From: Procambarus clarkii
Taxonomy: Eukaryota; Arthropoda; Malacostraca; Decapoda; Cambaridae
Length of the DNA: 64,000 bases
Direction of reading: 5' to 3'
Assembly (NCBI RefSeq): GCF_040958095.1
Contig: NC_091237.1
Span: forward strand, 15,601,036 to 15,665,035
Positions 38,101 to 46,590 of the stretch are shown here, piece after piece; positions within the stretch are counted from its first letter, which is position 1, and every line of letters starts with the position of its first letter. The notes under the pieces are model-generated. The model was not told the origin of the DNA. It made no database searches and was given only the letters and a program-made list of their open reading frames with translations. Position numbers and translations under genes: made by a program.

Positions 38101-38162
38101 TTTAACACGCACTGGAATATTCAATCTTACCGGGAATACTGATCATCATAGAAACCTGCCAT
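22215..38162 (-). CDS. eIF4H: Eukaryotic translation initiation factor 4H-like RNA-binding protein, complete with alternative first exons
   Basis: eIF4H stimulates the eIF4A RNA helicase during cap-dependent initiation in the cytoplasm. Coding exons in transcript order are 38162-38131 (1a) or 37805-37789 (1b), then 35340-35163, 32642-32492, 31497-31375, 30785-30486 and 22363-22215. Either first exon joins exon 2 in the same phase, giving about 310 or 305 residues (vertebrate eIF4H is about 250). A single RRM at about 42-115 (1b numbering) has RNP2 AFVGNL and RNP1 KGFCYVEF, preceded by the family's [15 protein letters not shown]. Next comes an RG/RGG-rich middle of about 140 residues. The C-terminus reads [12 protein letters not shown], then [12 protein letters not shown], as in eIF4H. 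All donors and acceptors are GT/AG and every phase agrees. It is longer than the vertebrate protein through its RG-rich exons. Confidence 0.93.
23509..23660. repeat. Foldback (inverted) repeat with about 70-bp arms
   Basis: The left arm runs tgttgaccagaccacacact, agaaggtg ... tttggtccgtcctggac ... caagtcaa. It is matched by the right arm ttgacttgagaatggtccag ... gacggaccgaaacg ... accttctagtgtgtg ... tggtcaaca. The arms differ at a handful of bases. One arm of the same family recurs at 52137-52232. Confidence 0.85.
24764..24955 (+). repeat. Interspersed repeat (LINE-tail type), copy 1 of 3
   Basis: It contains ggaccaaccgggctgtggtg, gtggaccaaactctcacctc and ggcttggggagtagaagaac. Copies are at 40225-40450 (minus) and 63140-63345 (plus). 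Conceptually it reads [13 protein letters not shown] and [10 protein letters not shown], suggesting the translated 3' end of a retroelement ORF. Confidence 0.75.
25306..25420 (+). repeat. 23-bp minisatellite, 5 units
   Basis: Five almost identical head-to-tail copies of a 23-base pyrimidine-rich unit (ttcctgctccatatcctccc core). The open frames it creates on both strands are repeat artefacts. Confidence 0.92.
25585..25690 (-). mobile_element. 3'-end fragment of the intact-LINE family
   Basis: It shares aattacataagtgtagttac, agagctac and ccttgtcatatgacgctttg with the 3' end of the LINE at 57500-61490. It is a short diverged truncated copy. Confidence 0.65.
25900..26700 (-). mobile_element. 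Degenerate reverse transcriptase split by a SINE
   Basis: On the minus strand, 26430-26700 gives a GVP-SVL-type block followed by '[16 protein letters not shown]' and a 'VDETKLMRI' remnant of the catalytic FADDTK motif. The 25900-26165 part resembles 29000-29110, which precedes an RT remnant there. The SINE at 26174-26425 lies between them. Confidence 0.6.
26174..26425 (-). mobile_element. tRNA-derived SINE
   Basis: Read on the minus strand, a tRNA-like head at the 26425 end has an A-box-like ggtcggccgagcg and a B box in gggttcgatcccgg. The body follows (ctgttacctagcagtaaaat, then ggtacctgggtgttag). The tail carries cttcctgggggtggaggcct, ggtcgaggaccgggccgcgg and atctcaagataacctcaaga. The tail matches the 3' end of the LINE fragment at 32970-33625. 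Confidence 0.88.
26940..28160 (-). mobile_element. Remnant of an RNase H-encoding non-LTR retrotransposon (I-like)
   Basis: The minus strand reads [15 protein letters not shown] (RNase H first catalytic Asp), [12 protein letters not shown] (Glu), VVDSRSAL (Asp) and [16 protein letters not shown] (His/Asp end). It continues into the zinc-knuckle block [20 protein letters not shown] and a C-terminal [11 protein letters not shown]-stop. The RNase H part is interrupted by a near-perfect 167-bp tandem duplication (27491-27822). The 3' UTR near 26955-26990 carries the gtgctatatagtc motif shared with the SINE at 56250-56445. Confidence 0.85.
27491..27822. repeat. Tandem duplication, 167-bp period, two copies
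   Basis: Copies 27491-27655 and 27658-27822 both start aatgttgaatctctat and end gaagacgctagcct. I count two mismatches in about 165 bases. The duplication falls within the RNase H coding remnant. Confidence 0.9.
28640..29110 (-). mobile_element. Degenerate reverse transcriptase fragment
   Basis: The minus strand includes [14 protein letters not shown] (compare FSKAFDTVPHKRL, around the first catalytic Asp), [15 protein letters not shown] and [17 protein letters not shown] (compare GVPQGSVLGPLLFVIYIN). Frameshifts and stops interrupt it. Confidence 0.7.
30486..30785 (-). CDS. eIF4H: eIF4H-like exon 5 (RG-rich)
   Basis: 300 bp, phase-in two and phase-out one. It encodes an RG/RGG-rich, probably disordered segment ([11 protein letters not shown], then [17 protein letters not shown]) ending in [20 protein letters not shown]. 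The minus-strand acceptor is taaatcag and the donor is gtaaat. Another frame of this exon is also open but biased toward V and E, a shadow of the RG codons. Confidence 0.9.
30786..31374 (-). other. eIF4H: eIF4H-like intron 4
   Basis: 589 bases. About 30960-31070 holds a degenerate tandem repeat around gatggaatgggttgtgagat. Nothing else is recognised. Confidence 0.7.
31375..31497 (-). CDS. eIF4H: eIF4H-like exon 4 (RG-rich)
   Basis: 123 bp. The first two bases complete GAG, giving [20 protein letters not shown] directly after the RRM, then [18 protein letters not shown]. The donor is gtaagt. The acceptor is taken as ttttgaag because only that choice keeps the RG-rich frame joined to exons 3 and 5. 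Confidence 0.9.
31498..32491 (-). other. eIF4H: eIF4H-like intron 3
   Basis: 994 bases of AT-rich sequence with no recognised repeat. Confidence 0.7.
32492..32642 (-). CDS. eIF4H: eIF4H-like exon 3 (second half of RRM)
   Basis: 151 bp, starting in phase 0. It encodes [18 protein letters not shown] with RNP1 KGFCYVEF, then the last RRM helix and strand ending in [10 protein letters not shown]. The donor is gtaagt and the acceptor is tttttccag. Confidence 0.95.
32970..33625 (-). mobile_element. LINE 3' end: RT C-terminus plus 3' UTR
   Basis: The minus strand reads [20 protein letters not shown], then '[10 protein letters not shown]', [16 protein letters not shown], and '[10 protein letters not shown]'-'[10 protein letters not shown]' near the ORF end. 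That is the same C-terminal layout as the intact LINE at 57555-60470. Downstream, at 33070-32970, is a 3' UTR with cttcctgggggagtgtaac, aggcctggtcgaggaccggg and ccgcggggacactataag, shared with the SINE tails. Confidence 0.85.
33640..33840 (+). repeat. G-rich low-complexity tract
   Basis: Irregular runs of G (up to nine) mixed with agtgtagg and gtgtaggagta phrases. It could form G-quadruplexes on the plus strand, which is the non-template strand for the eIF4H transcript's antisense. The open frames in it are compositional artefacts. Confidence 0.7.
33881..34048. mobile_element. Small non-autonomous hAT-like transposon
   Basis: The terminal inverted repeats are cagcatttctcaacc (33881-33895) and ggttgagaaacactg (34034-34048), 14 of 15 complementary. 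It is flanked by ctctatgg (33873-33880) and ctctatga (34049-34056), an 8-bp target duplication with one mismatch, which is the hallmark length for hAT. The 168-bp body has no coding capacity. Confidence 0.85.
34178..34420 (+). mobile_element. Probable SINE with degenerate tRNA-like head
   Basis: It starts ccccgcggtgtagtgtaaga and continues actcgcctggcgtttcgcga, a plausible tRNA 5' half with a D-arm (A box). A body follows with actgggcatcaatcctcaac and aaaatgggtacatgattg. The B box is poorly preserved. The family is unknown to me. Confidence 0.5.
35163..35340 (-). CDS. eIF4H: eIF4H-like exon 2 (Gly-rich leader, first half of RRM)
   Basis: 178 bp: one base completes the codon begun by either first exon, then 59 codons ending KDQR in phase 0. 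It encodes [11 protein letters not shown], a [20 protein letters not shown] stretch with RNP2 AFVGNL, and [11 protein letters not shown]. The acceptor is tctcctgggaacag. The open frame extends upstream through the intron to a tempting ATG ([10 protein letters not shown]), which I reject as the main start. Confidence 0.93.
35341..37788 (-). other. eIF4H: eIF4H-like intron 1 (from exon 1b)
   Basis: 2.4 kb of AT-rich DNA. No repeat family or additional exon was recognised. Confidence 0.6.
37789..37805 (-). CDS. eIF4H: eIF4H-like alternative first coding exon 1b (MADND-)
   Basis: ccacaATGGCTGACAATGAC then AT before the donor gtaaggtc. 17 coding bases end in phase 2 and join exon 2 as MADNDI-YRGSG. 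MAD- is how vertebrate eIF4H begins. It sits in the relatively GC-rich, CpG-containing stretch 37560-38240, expected for a promoter. Confidence 0.75.
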
Positions 38163-38420
38163 GTTGGTTTCAAGTGAATGACGCGGCGAGTGTGGTCGAG
38201 AAGAATGCGGCACCTCGCCATCTCTAGTCTCTCAACACATACTCCGTTTCCAACCTCCACGCCAATGTATAAAATTAAAATAGACATTTTATTGAGGAGA
38301 TGTGCAAGTGGAAGTTATTCGTTGGGTACTTCAGGGGATGATATATGTAAACAAAGGTATCGAGCACTCTGGCCGAGATCCAGCATGGCGGCGTGAGGTT
38401 TGAGCGTTGGGAAGATGCTC
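37806..38420. promoter_or_regulatory. Promoter region of the eIF4H-like gene, possibly bidirectional
   Basis: It is locally CpG-richer than the surroundings and contains both eIF4H-like start exons. At 38384-38396 it has the plus-strand motif agcatggcggcgt, resembling the YY1-type ATGGCGGC element of housekeeping promoters. No TATA box was identified. Confidence 0.4.
38131..38162 (-). CDS. eIF4H: eIF4H-like alternative first coding exon 1a ([11 protein letters not shown]-)
   Basis: ATG with context ccaacATGG opens 32 bases encoding [10 protein letters not shown] plus CG before the donor gtaagatt. It has the same phase as exon 1b, so it joins exon 2 to read [16 protein letters not shown]. The acidic/aromatic start resembles the DTYDD-type N-terminus of eIF4H. 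It lies 326 bases upstream of exon 1b. Confidence 0.75.
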
Positions 38421-38472
38421 TCCTTCCCGGCGAAATTTGTGGCTCTTCTTTTGATGTTCTGCCTTCTTGTTT
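38415..38472 (+). CDS. Candidate divergent first exon with signal peptide (uncertain)
   Basis: ATG CTC TCC ... encodes MLSFPAKFVALLLMFCLLV, with a signal-peptide-like hydrophobic core, and is followed by a good donor (gtttgtaaggat). No downstream partner exon was identified. The opposite strand is also open and encodes a charged helical peptide from 38527 (MAAMLSDARKMLEHEESL, then TRRQNIKRRATNFAGKE), so one of the two may be a shadow. Neither family is recognised. Confidence 0.25.
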
Positions 38473-38989
38473 GTAAGGATTCTTCATGCTCCAACATCTT
38501 TCTCGCATCAGATAGCATCGCAGCCATTGCAACTCTCAGCAGTGTTGTGAAATGAGCGAAAGTACGCCCCGAAAAAAAGTTGCATCATAGTCAACGTGAT
38601 GTCAATTTCTACGGAGGCAAGAATGTTGATGTATAACTGATGTTCTATAGTTCTAACTTTTAAACAAGTAAATTGAAATCTGAAGAAATATTCTTAGATG
38701 TCTTAGGAAAACTGTCGACACAGCATAAAACCATGTCGCCACAATGTTTACAAATTATAACTAAAATACATCTCTTAGGAAATATTGAACAGAATTATAC
38801 CCGATTTATTGCATATATTGAAGTATAACATTTATTATCTAAATTCCATATCACAGTCAAGTAGTCTTGGGCCTTGCATGAGCGTCTAAGAGTTCCTGCA
38901 GAAGCAACATGTAGAGACTAGTGAAAAAGACTAAGAAAACAATTTGCTTACTTCCACATATACTGAGTTAAATGCAATACAGCTACCTG

Positions 38990-39260
38990 AATTTCCCTGA
39001 AGGGTCTCTATTTCTCTAGTGACCTTGGTGAGAACAGGAAGCCGGCGGCTTGTCAAGGGTTCCCCTTTTGTCCTGAATTATTTTATTGAACTTGACCTTG
39101 AACTGTAGCAGTGGTTTTGCATTTACGGCTTCGGCGGGTAGGCGGTTCCATGGGTTTATATCTTTTTATGAAAAAAACCATCTCCTATTCTCTCCAACAA
39201 TCTAACTTGTTGAACTTGAAAATGTTCCTTGTTTGTATTGCATCTGACATTTTAAAGAAG
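38990..39260 (-). mobile_element. LINE 3' coding-end remnant
   Basis: The minus strand gives VQQVRLLERIGDGFFHKK, then a THGTAYP/PWNRLPAEAV-like block and FKVKFNKIIQDK. That is a 'WN-LP--VV-A-S---FK' retroelement terminus of the CR1/jockey type. Confidence 0.55.
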
Positions 39261-39639
39261 TGATCATTATTAGCCATTGATACACTGAAAAATACAAGAG
39301 GAGCAGTAATTTTGTTTAAAAACACTTGAAAACCCATCATTTAAAATATATACTGGGAATTATAATGTAGATTATTAATAACATAATGATATATATATAT
39401 ACAGAGCAAGTTTCAGAATCTCTTTTGCAGGAGTACCGTCTCATATTGTCTAATATGATAGACAAGGTAGCCGAAACTAGGACTAGGACTTGAACTAGGC
39501 CTTTGAAATCTTTTTGATAATTATTTACTTAGACCTTGGTATCTCAAGATCTTGTCAAAGTCACACTACAATAAGAACTTGATCTGACAAGAACAATCGC
39601 TGCAATCAAAGAGTTATGGTATGTTATGAAAATCCTTAG

Positions 39640-39735
39640 GAACAATGGGAGACCTTTGGCAAGCCGCTGGCTTCCTGTCCCCGTCGAAGCCACTCTAGGG
39701 AGATAGTGGCCCTCGGGTAAATTTAGGTACGGGTA
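39640..39735 (-). mobile_element. LINE 3'-tail-like fragment
   Basis: aagccgctggcttcctgtcc and ccactctagggagatagtgg recall the tail of a decapod LINE family. It is a weak assignment based on its position 400 bases past another LINE end. Confidence 0.3.
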
Positions 39736-39887
39736 GCACCAAACAATCAACCAGTATGAGTGACATTGTAATTGACAGTGATAGGCTGTGGGATATCACT
39801 ACTTATGACAGATAATGAATCTCCCAATAGTCAGCACTCCATTTGTAAACTTAAAAAAGTAAAGAGCGTGAATACAGTAACACTGTA

Positions 39888-40190
39888 CAACCCGTCCTCA
39901 GACCAAGTCCATTCTATCCAGCAGTTGACCCCAAATACGCATTCATCAATTTTAACACTGTTCATTCAAAACAATTGTTCTCAAATATAAATTAATATTA
40001 TTAAATATTAGCATATTGTGCATATTTAGGCACTGATTAAGTTAGGTTAGGTGTTTAGGTTCTGTTGCCGATTATTTGTATTTGTAGTACGTGGGTGCAT
40101 TTACAGCGTTGTACTTCGAAAACAAAAAAAATCGTCAGCGAAGCACTTGTTCCGGAAGTGTTTGGACGTCATCAGTTGTAGGTCGTGTGT
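39888..40190 (+). repeat. Interspersed repeat family X, copy 1
   Basis: It shares with 55915-56230 the ordered landmarks caacccgtc, gacgcattcatcaatttta (one base different here), ttattcaaaa-type AT stretches, gtgtttag, tatttgtagtacgt and tcgtcagcgaa. Partial copies lie at about 40430-40520 and 41030-41120. No coding capacity. Confidence 0.75.
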
Positions 40191-40224
40191 AAATCGTTTT
40201 CATTCATAAACAGGGGGTTTGGCA

Positions 40225-40450
40225 GGAGCATGGAATGGATTCTGGGTCTTTGTTTAGAGGACGGGCTGCAACCTGGTTACCTGGTTGATGGGGTTCTGGG
40301 GTTCTTCTACTCCCCAAGCCCGGCCCGAGGCCAGACTTGACTTGTGAGAGTTTGGTCCACCAGGCTGTTGCTTGGAACGGCCCGCAGGCCCACATACCCA
40401 CCACAGCCGTCCTAACACTAGGCTGTTTAAGGCAGTGGCCGTCCTCCCGA
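40225..40450 (-). repeat. Interspersed repeat (LINE-tail type), copy 2 of 3
   Basis: Reverse complement of the sequence at 24764-24955: ttcttctactccccaagccc, gagagtttggtccaccaggc and cacatacccaccacagcc. It is followed by a partial copy of family X. Confidence 0.75.
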
Positions 40451-41160
40451 GACGCATTCATGAATTTTAATGTACTGTGTATTAAAAATTGATTTGTTCT
40501 CATATAAAAATTAATATTATTATACTTTCTACTTTCATGAGGAAAACGAAAATTGTCACTCAGCTTTAGAAATATCTTACGTTCAAGTTCAACCAATATA
40601 GACTACTGTAGTAAGGTGCAGAACATATCCACATTAAACTTGGCCCAGGGGTGATGCATGATATCCGGATATGATAACGACTAACCAGAAATGTAATACA
40701 TTTTTTACAAGTAAGTATATATAACTATATAAATTGTATATTTATTTTAAAATTAATAACTTATTGACCATATGCAACCTCTATACGAATAAGTCGTTAT
40801 ATTTTTTTGTATAATACGATAGACATTGACATTAATATACAGTATAAATCGCTGCATTTTGGATTGCAATTTTATAGAAAACGCTTCAAGTTTGTAAAAC
40901 TTGAATAGTTATGGTTTGCCTAACAATCGACGTATTTGTATTTCAGTGATGACAACGCCTGCTGCCACACTATAGGCCTACTACTCACGTCTGCATTTCC
41001 TGTTGCAACCTGTTCCCAGGCTAGGCTCATTCAAACGGCGATCAACCCCCCCCCCCCCCAATGACGCATTCTTCAGTTTTAGCGTACTATGTATTCAAAA
41101 TTTTGCAATTGCTCCAACATAAGGTAATGTTACATTATGTGGGTAGGCTACACTATTAAT

Positions 41161-41272
41161 GTGGGTACCATGTATTAGTAGTCATAATGTGGGTACCATA
41201 TATTAGTAGTCATAATGTGGGTACCATATATTAGTAGTCATAATGTGGGTACCATATATTAGTAGTCATAAT
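41161..41272 (+). repeat. 28-bp minisatellite, 4 units
   Basis: Four copies of a 28-base unit (gtgggtaccatatattagta + gtcataat). The first differs by one base, and degenerate half-units flank both ends. Confidence 0.92.
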
Positions 41273-43378
41273 GCGTGTTCACCCTTCATATAGTAGTTAT
41301 AATGTGTGTATCCCACACTATAGCATTCATAATGTAGGCACCCTATACAGTAGCCACACCCTCTCCATCACACCAGTGCTAAATAGCCCCGTCGATTCCA
41401 GCGCTTGGCCCCAGGCCAAGTTCTCATTCTCCCTCCCAGCCAAGGTCGCTAGATATAGCGTCCTCCAGTACCCGCATATCAAGCATGCTTCCATTATTAC
41501 ACCCTTGCCATCATTCATTTTTCAGAACCTTTTATCTTGTATAATGCATAAACTTATAATTTCTTGAAGATTGCATCTTAGGTGTTTCATATTTATAAGG
41601 ACAGTCTTAAGTTTACTTTGGTCTGCTACTGTACTATTCTCCGAGTATTCTAATATATGGTAGATAAACTCCACATTTGTCTTCCTCATTAGACAAACAC
41701 CTTATGACAGTCCGCAGTATTTTTATCCGTAATAAAACCAAAATGATTTTGGTCTTTTGGGTGGAAATTAATATGGAGCTGCCTCGTATGGACCAGTAGG
41801 CTTTCCACAGTTACTGTTGTTCCTAATATAATGTCATATATAATATGTTCTTCTATCCTTCCCAAAACAGTAAATTTGTCACTTTCAATGACAGCAGTGA
41901 CAGTTCATCGTATATTATTACCTCACGTATTTGACACAAATATTGTGTCTAAATTCGCGAGGAAACTCGTCATTCTTTGATAAACTGAACAAAAAGTATG
42001 TGAGCTGGCAGATCAAGGCGTGTCAGTTTGTACGTTTGGTTGATGTAACACACATCTGTTACTATTTTGTTTTATTCTATTACAGGACATGTCTGGCTTT
42101 TGTTTTTTCTTCACACAGATGGGTCCAGGAGCAGACGCCTTCTGACTTCTGTTAGCAGGCTGAGAGTTTTCCGTTTCCATAGCCTATTAGTTTCCCCTGG
42201 AACGCGAGCCGCCAATCAGTTAAAAATCAGGTAGCCAATTACTGTTGGGTGAGCAGGGGCTGACTGTTAAGGATCGCTGCCCAGGAAAGGTTACAGGTGG
42301 GGGGTCTATGCATTAAACAAGGGCGTGACACAGCGATGTGCGCCTTACTTGATCATATTAAACTGCTGGATCTGGCCAGTAAGTAGATGGGTGACCCGAA
42401 GAATAGCTTCGCCCCTTGCTAGCAGTCTGGTATTTCCAAAGCACTCAAATACAACCTGGTAGATCATATTGAGTGGCATTCACATACACACCCCAGCCCG
42501 TTCTCTCAATTTGTCACTCCGTCAAAAATGCAACTGTTTTGCCTAACTAGAAACCTACTAAGCTAAGCCCCAAACCAACACAAGCCTATGTATTAAAATT
42601 GCATGCAGAGTGTGTAGCTGGAGGTATGGTATATTATATAATGCCTGCGAGAGAGTAAGATGATAATGACAGCTATTCTTGGTATACAGTGTAGCTAGCG
42701 TGTGATAGATACGCTGATAAAAGGTTACAATACTCCCGTGAAAGTCTTTCACACTCTCTCTATCATATTGTGATGGCAACACTCCCAACTCCTTGCGATA
42801 CGCGCGTGCACTTACACCCAAACACTTACACACGCACCTTATCCCCCCCCCCTCCTCACACTCTTACACACCCCATATGCACCCACCCTTACACACACAC
42901 CTACACATTCCCCCCTCCCCTATACAATTTTAAATTAAGAGCAACATTAAATTTCTATCGCATTGCATTATTCTAATCGGCTAAATTACCTCTCAATATG
43001 AATTATTATACATTCTTAATATTTCATAACATTTGGTGGCCTTACTAGGTGTCGTGCAAGTCTGTGGTAAAATAAGTGGTGTTATATTGCCATTATGTTA
43101 ATTATTCTAATCTAACCTTCCTCATTTGGACGGCCTCATCAAATTATCAGTGAAAATTCAACTTAACTTATCAGTGTGTGAGTTACGCGCACCTGACAAC
43201 TGCTGACAGTGTGTGTATATTCAGTAAAGCTGTCATTGAGTGTATTAAATAAAGCTGACAATGTAGGTATTTAAAAAAGTACTTTTTTTTTTTTAGTGTC
43301 GGCCTCCATCTGTAACTGAAACTTCTGCGCCTCCAACTCAAGACGCTTCAGTGCTGAATAAAACGACCAGGTAACCTG

Positions 43379-43636
43379 GGGCCAGATTCAAGAAGCAGTT
43401 ACGCAAGCACTTACGAACCTGTACATCTTTTCTCAATCTTTGGCGGCTTTGTTTACAATTATTAAACAGTTAATGAGCTCCGAAGCACCAGGAGACTGTT
43501 TATATCAATAACAACAGTTAATTGGGAAGTTTTCATGCTTGTAAACTATTTAATAAATGTAACCAAAGCCGTCAAAGATTGAGGAAAGATGTACACGTTC
43601 GTAAGTGCTTGCGTAACTGCTTCGTGAATCTGGCCC
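43379..43636. mobile_element. Foldback / MITE-like element with about 75-bp terminal inverted repeats
   Basis: The left end gggccagattcaagaagcag, then ttacgcaagcacttacgaac ... caatctttggcggctttg, is mirrored by the right end caaagccgtcaaagattgag ... gttcgtaagtgcttgcgtaa, then ctgcttcgtgaatctggccc. The central spacer of about 110 bases is AT-rich. There is no coding capacity apart from chance ORFs. Confidence 0.88.
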
Positions 43637-43785
43637 GTGTCCTCAGACTATGCTCGCCAAAGCAGCGGCTAATTCTCAAGATGAATTCATTAAGTCTACA
43701 ACCCGTCCACGTCATCAAGGACGAAATACTAGCTAATCCAGCCGCCAATTCCCTATTTATGAGTGAAAAACACTTCACACACAAG

Positions 43786-43900
43786 CGGACGATGAGTCAC
43801 AATAAAGGGGTTGAAGATATGATGTCCAAACTACTCAATTAAGAAACGACGACGTTTTCACCAGTCCCAGACCATTATCAAGTCGTGTGAGTACCCATAA
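43786..43900 (+). repeat. Diverged copy of the foldback-repeat family
   Basis: cgatgagtcacaataaaggg, then gaaacgacgacgttttcacc and ccagaccattatcaagtcg, parallel the family at 52137-52232 (gatgagtcacaataacgtgg; gaaacgtcgtcgtcccttca; gtctggtcaac). Confidence 0.5.
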
Positions 43901-44979
43901 GTCATGATTTACATACCAATTAAAAATCTGAGTTCTCGTATGCGTATTGCTATAATTAAGAATTTAAGATGATGTATGACATTCTCATATGCAAATTAAG
44001 CAGTCTCTACAGCTTACTGACTAATCTGCATATGCTTATATTATTTACTTTAACCAACATTTCCATTCTCAAGATGCGAATATGGCGTTTCAATCTTAAT
44101 TACTGTATGACTTGCTAGTATGTAAATTAACGTATGCAAATTATGATAGGTTACTTAAAGTAAGTTACGGCAAACTACTCCGTAGCATCAATAAACCTGA
44201 TTGACTTCAGTAAAGCTAACAGGAATGCGAATTCAAATCAGTGTTCAATGAGAAAACTGATTAACTGCCGCAAAATGCAATACAGTATTGACTTCATCTC
44301 ACTTATTTGGCATTTTCTGTTTCTCAGTATTTTGTAGGTGGTGTCATGGCGGGTCGCTTCGTTCCCCATAAGAGATACGCACCCGCCCTGAGCTAGTTAG
44401 TCGGGAAGCATCGGAGATTCTTGCATATAATTAACCTTTTCAGATGAAATAAAAAGAACCCGAGGCATTTTGTTGACATATATGAAATCTTGTAGAGTAA
44501 CATTAGGCTATCGATATTTAATCCTTGAATATCCTAGTCTCCGGCCTGCTAGGGGTTAGGCAATGCCAATACTCGGTCAGCTGGTGTGTGTGTGTGTGGA
44601 TTAGGCAACTTGCCAGTGTTTTAGGGAGGCTTTAGGTCAAGGAACAGATCAAGGTTGTCTGAGAGAGTGCGTTAAGATGCACTTGGTCTCATTTTGCCGT
44701 TCACCCTCTTGTCCATGTGCTCTTGTCTTCCTGATGGAGCCACAGTGTTGTCATCGAGTTGATTTTCTTATGTTGTCTTATTATTGATTATCAAGAATCT
44801 TATTAATCTCAAGAAATCATCTCAAGATGTTGTTATCTACATACTGTCGTCTCTATTGTCATCCATATATTGTTGTCTCTGTTATCATCCGTATATTATC
44901 GTCTCTGGTGTCATCCTTCTATAGTCTTTCATCGTCCGTACTCCACTTCCTGTTATGTACTCACGCACCTGTCGTTGTC

Positions 44980-45430
44980 CATCTGTTATCCTCCATACAG
45001 TGTCCCGTTGCTGTCAGTGGTTTGGTGTTGGGACTAAGACCTGTCAACCGCCGGGGGGTTGTAAAGGCCATTACAATACTTTGCTGACAAGTCAGCAAGG
45101 ATTGATTGATTGTTGCCGCCGAAGGCGGCTAGTTTATTGTGCACCCCATACTCATCCTGTGAGCGGTAGCGCAAAAGCATTACATAGGGCACAAAAGGTC
45201 TTTATCAGACCCCATCTTAGATTATTACATAAGCAATTTCTTCTATCCTTCACACCTTATAGTTACAATGTCAGCTAGTTACAGAGAAAGTGCTATTTCA
45301 AGAGCTACATATTTACAGTAAGTCATCATACATTAATGGTAGGTCTTGTCGTTAATACATAATAGTTTGGCCAATGGGGATATTACAGAGTCATAGGGGA
45401 GCTTCTGTTTATTATTAGTCCTCACAATAC
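44980..45430. repeat. Probable interspersed repeat
   Basis: A block with gggactaagacctgtcaacc, a small inverted repeat gccgccgaaggcggc at 45115-45129, and tattgtgcaccccatactca. It ends where the RNase H remnant begins. I recall similar phrases as common decapod repeats, but no second copy is in this window. Confidence 0.4.
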
Positions 45431-46000
45431 ACTACTTGTTTCTGAATCTCATATGTCGTTCATCTACTGGAAGCGAAATGTGGGTACAGTGCAAGGATTT
45501 CAGGTAATTTATCCATGGTAATAAGATAGGTTGCCATATCATACAGAGTGAGCTTAGATTTATCTCTAAAAGGCTCAATTTTACAACAATCCAAGATATA
45601 GTGTTCGAGTGTGTGTCCCTGTCTATGTCCACACACCTTACACTTTACTTCATCTAGATCCCTATACAAGCCGAACTGCCAGAGATACTTGTAGCCAAGT
45701 CTTATACGAGCTGTGACAACATCTGTTAGTCTACTGACTGTTACTTGCCCCATACACATGTTTTACTTCACACATTTCATTGTGATGAACAATGGACCTG
45801 CTAGTTCCAGTTTGCACTGTTCTACTTTCTTCAAATCCATCCAGGAGTTCTCGTCTAATGACACCTTTAAGGGACCTATTTGATAACTCAAGATTCCGTT
45901 CAATACTGTCTTTATTTACTGCAGCCTTAGCAAGGGCGTCAACTTTGTCATGTTCCTGCATGCCACTGTGAGCAAGGACGTTCTCAACTGTCCGGGATTA
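45431..46000 (-). mobile_element. RNase H-type LINE C-terminal remnant
   Basis: The minus strand reads DKVDALAKAAVNKDSIERNL (end of RNase H). It then shifts frame near 45745 into TARIRLGYKYLWQFG, CKVCGHRQGHTLEHYILDCC (zinc knuckle) and a short terminal segment. One frameshift separates two otherwise open parts, so decay is moderate. Confidence 0.8.
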
Positions 46001-46590
46001 AAGTAAACTTTAAAGCCTGAATACCCCTAGAGGAAGGGGGAGGGTTACCTTTCGGTATACATATGTATCCCTAGTTATTTTGGTATACATATGTATCCCT
46101 AATTACTTGTATTAGTTAATATAAAAAGAGAAACACTTTTATTATGGATGGCAAATCTTTCAATGAAATTAACTATAAATTTTATATTTGAACTCAAGAA
46201 TTATAGATAAAATACATTATTATTTGCCTCAAAAAATATTCTTCCAGCTGGAGATGAACAACAAAGTTTATTTCTCTAGATTATTTGTATAAACAGTACT
46301 ACTGATTTTCTTATACGAGACGCCCTTGAGCTCCTCGAAACCATATACATGTCTGGCATTGTAAATTTTGTATCATATAAACAAAAATGGTTCACTCGGA
46401 TTAACTGCAAATGAATAAGAGATTACAATGGGGCAGCGCCAGATATCAGCCTCCTACACTAGCGCCCAAAAGCATTGAACTCCGATAATAAATAACGGAT
46501 GAAATATTATTGCCAATGATGAGAAGCGGGAAGGTCGGATCTGTAGCGGTCTATCGCTTCGGAAAGAATCCACTCTCGGCCACTCTCTCG

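Noticed and set aside
41161-41272. CRISPR-like array
   Set aside because: These are contiguous tandem 28-bp units without spacers in an animal genome. The same holds for the other minisatellites.
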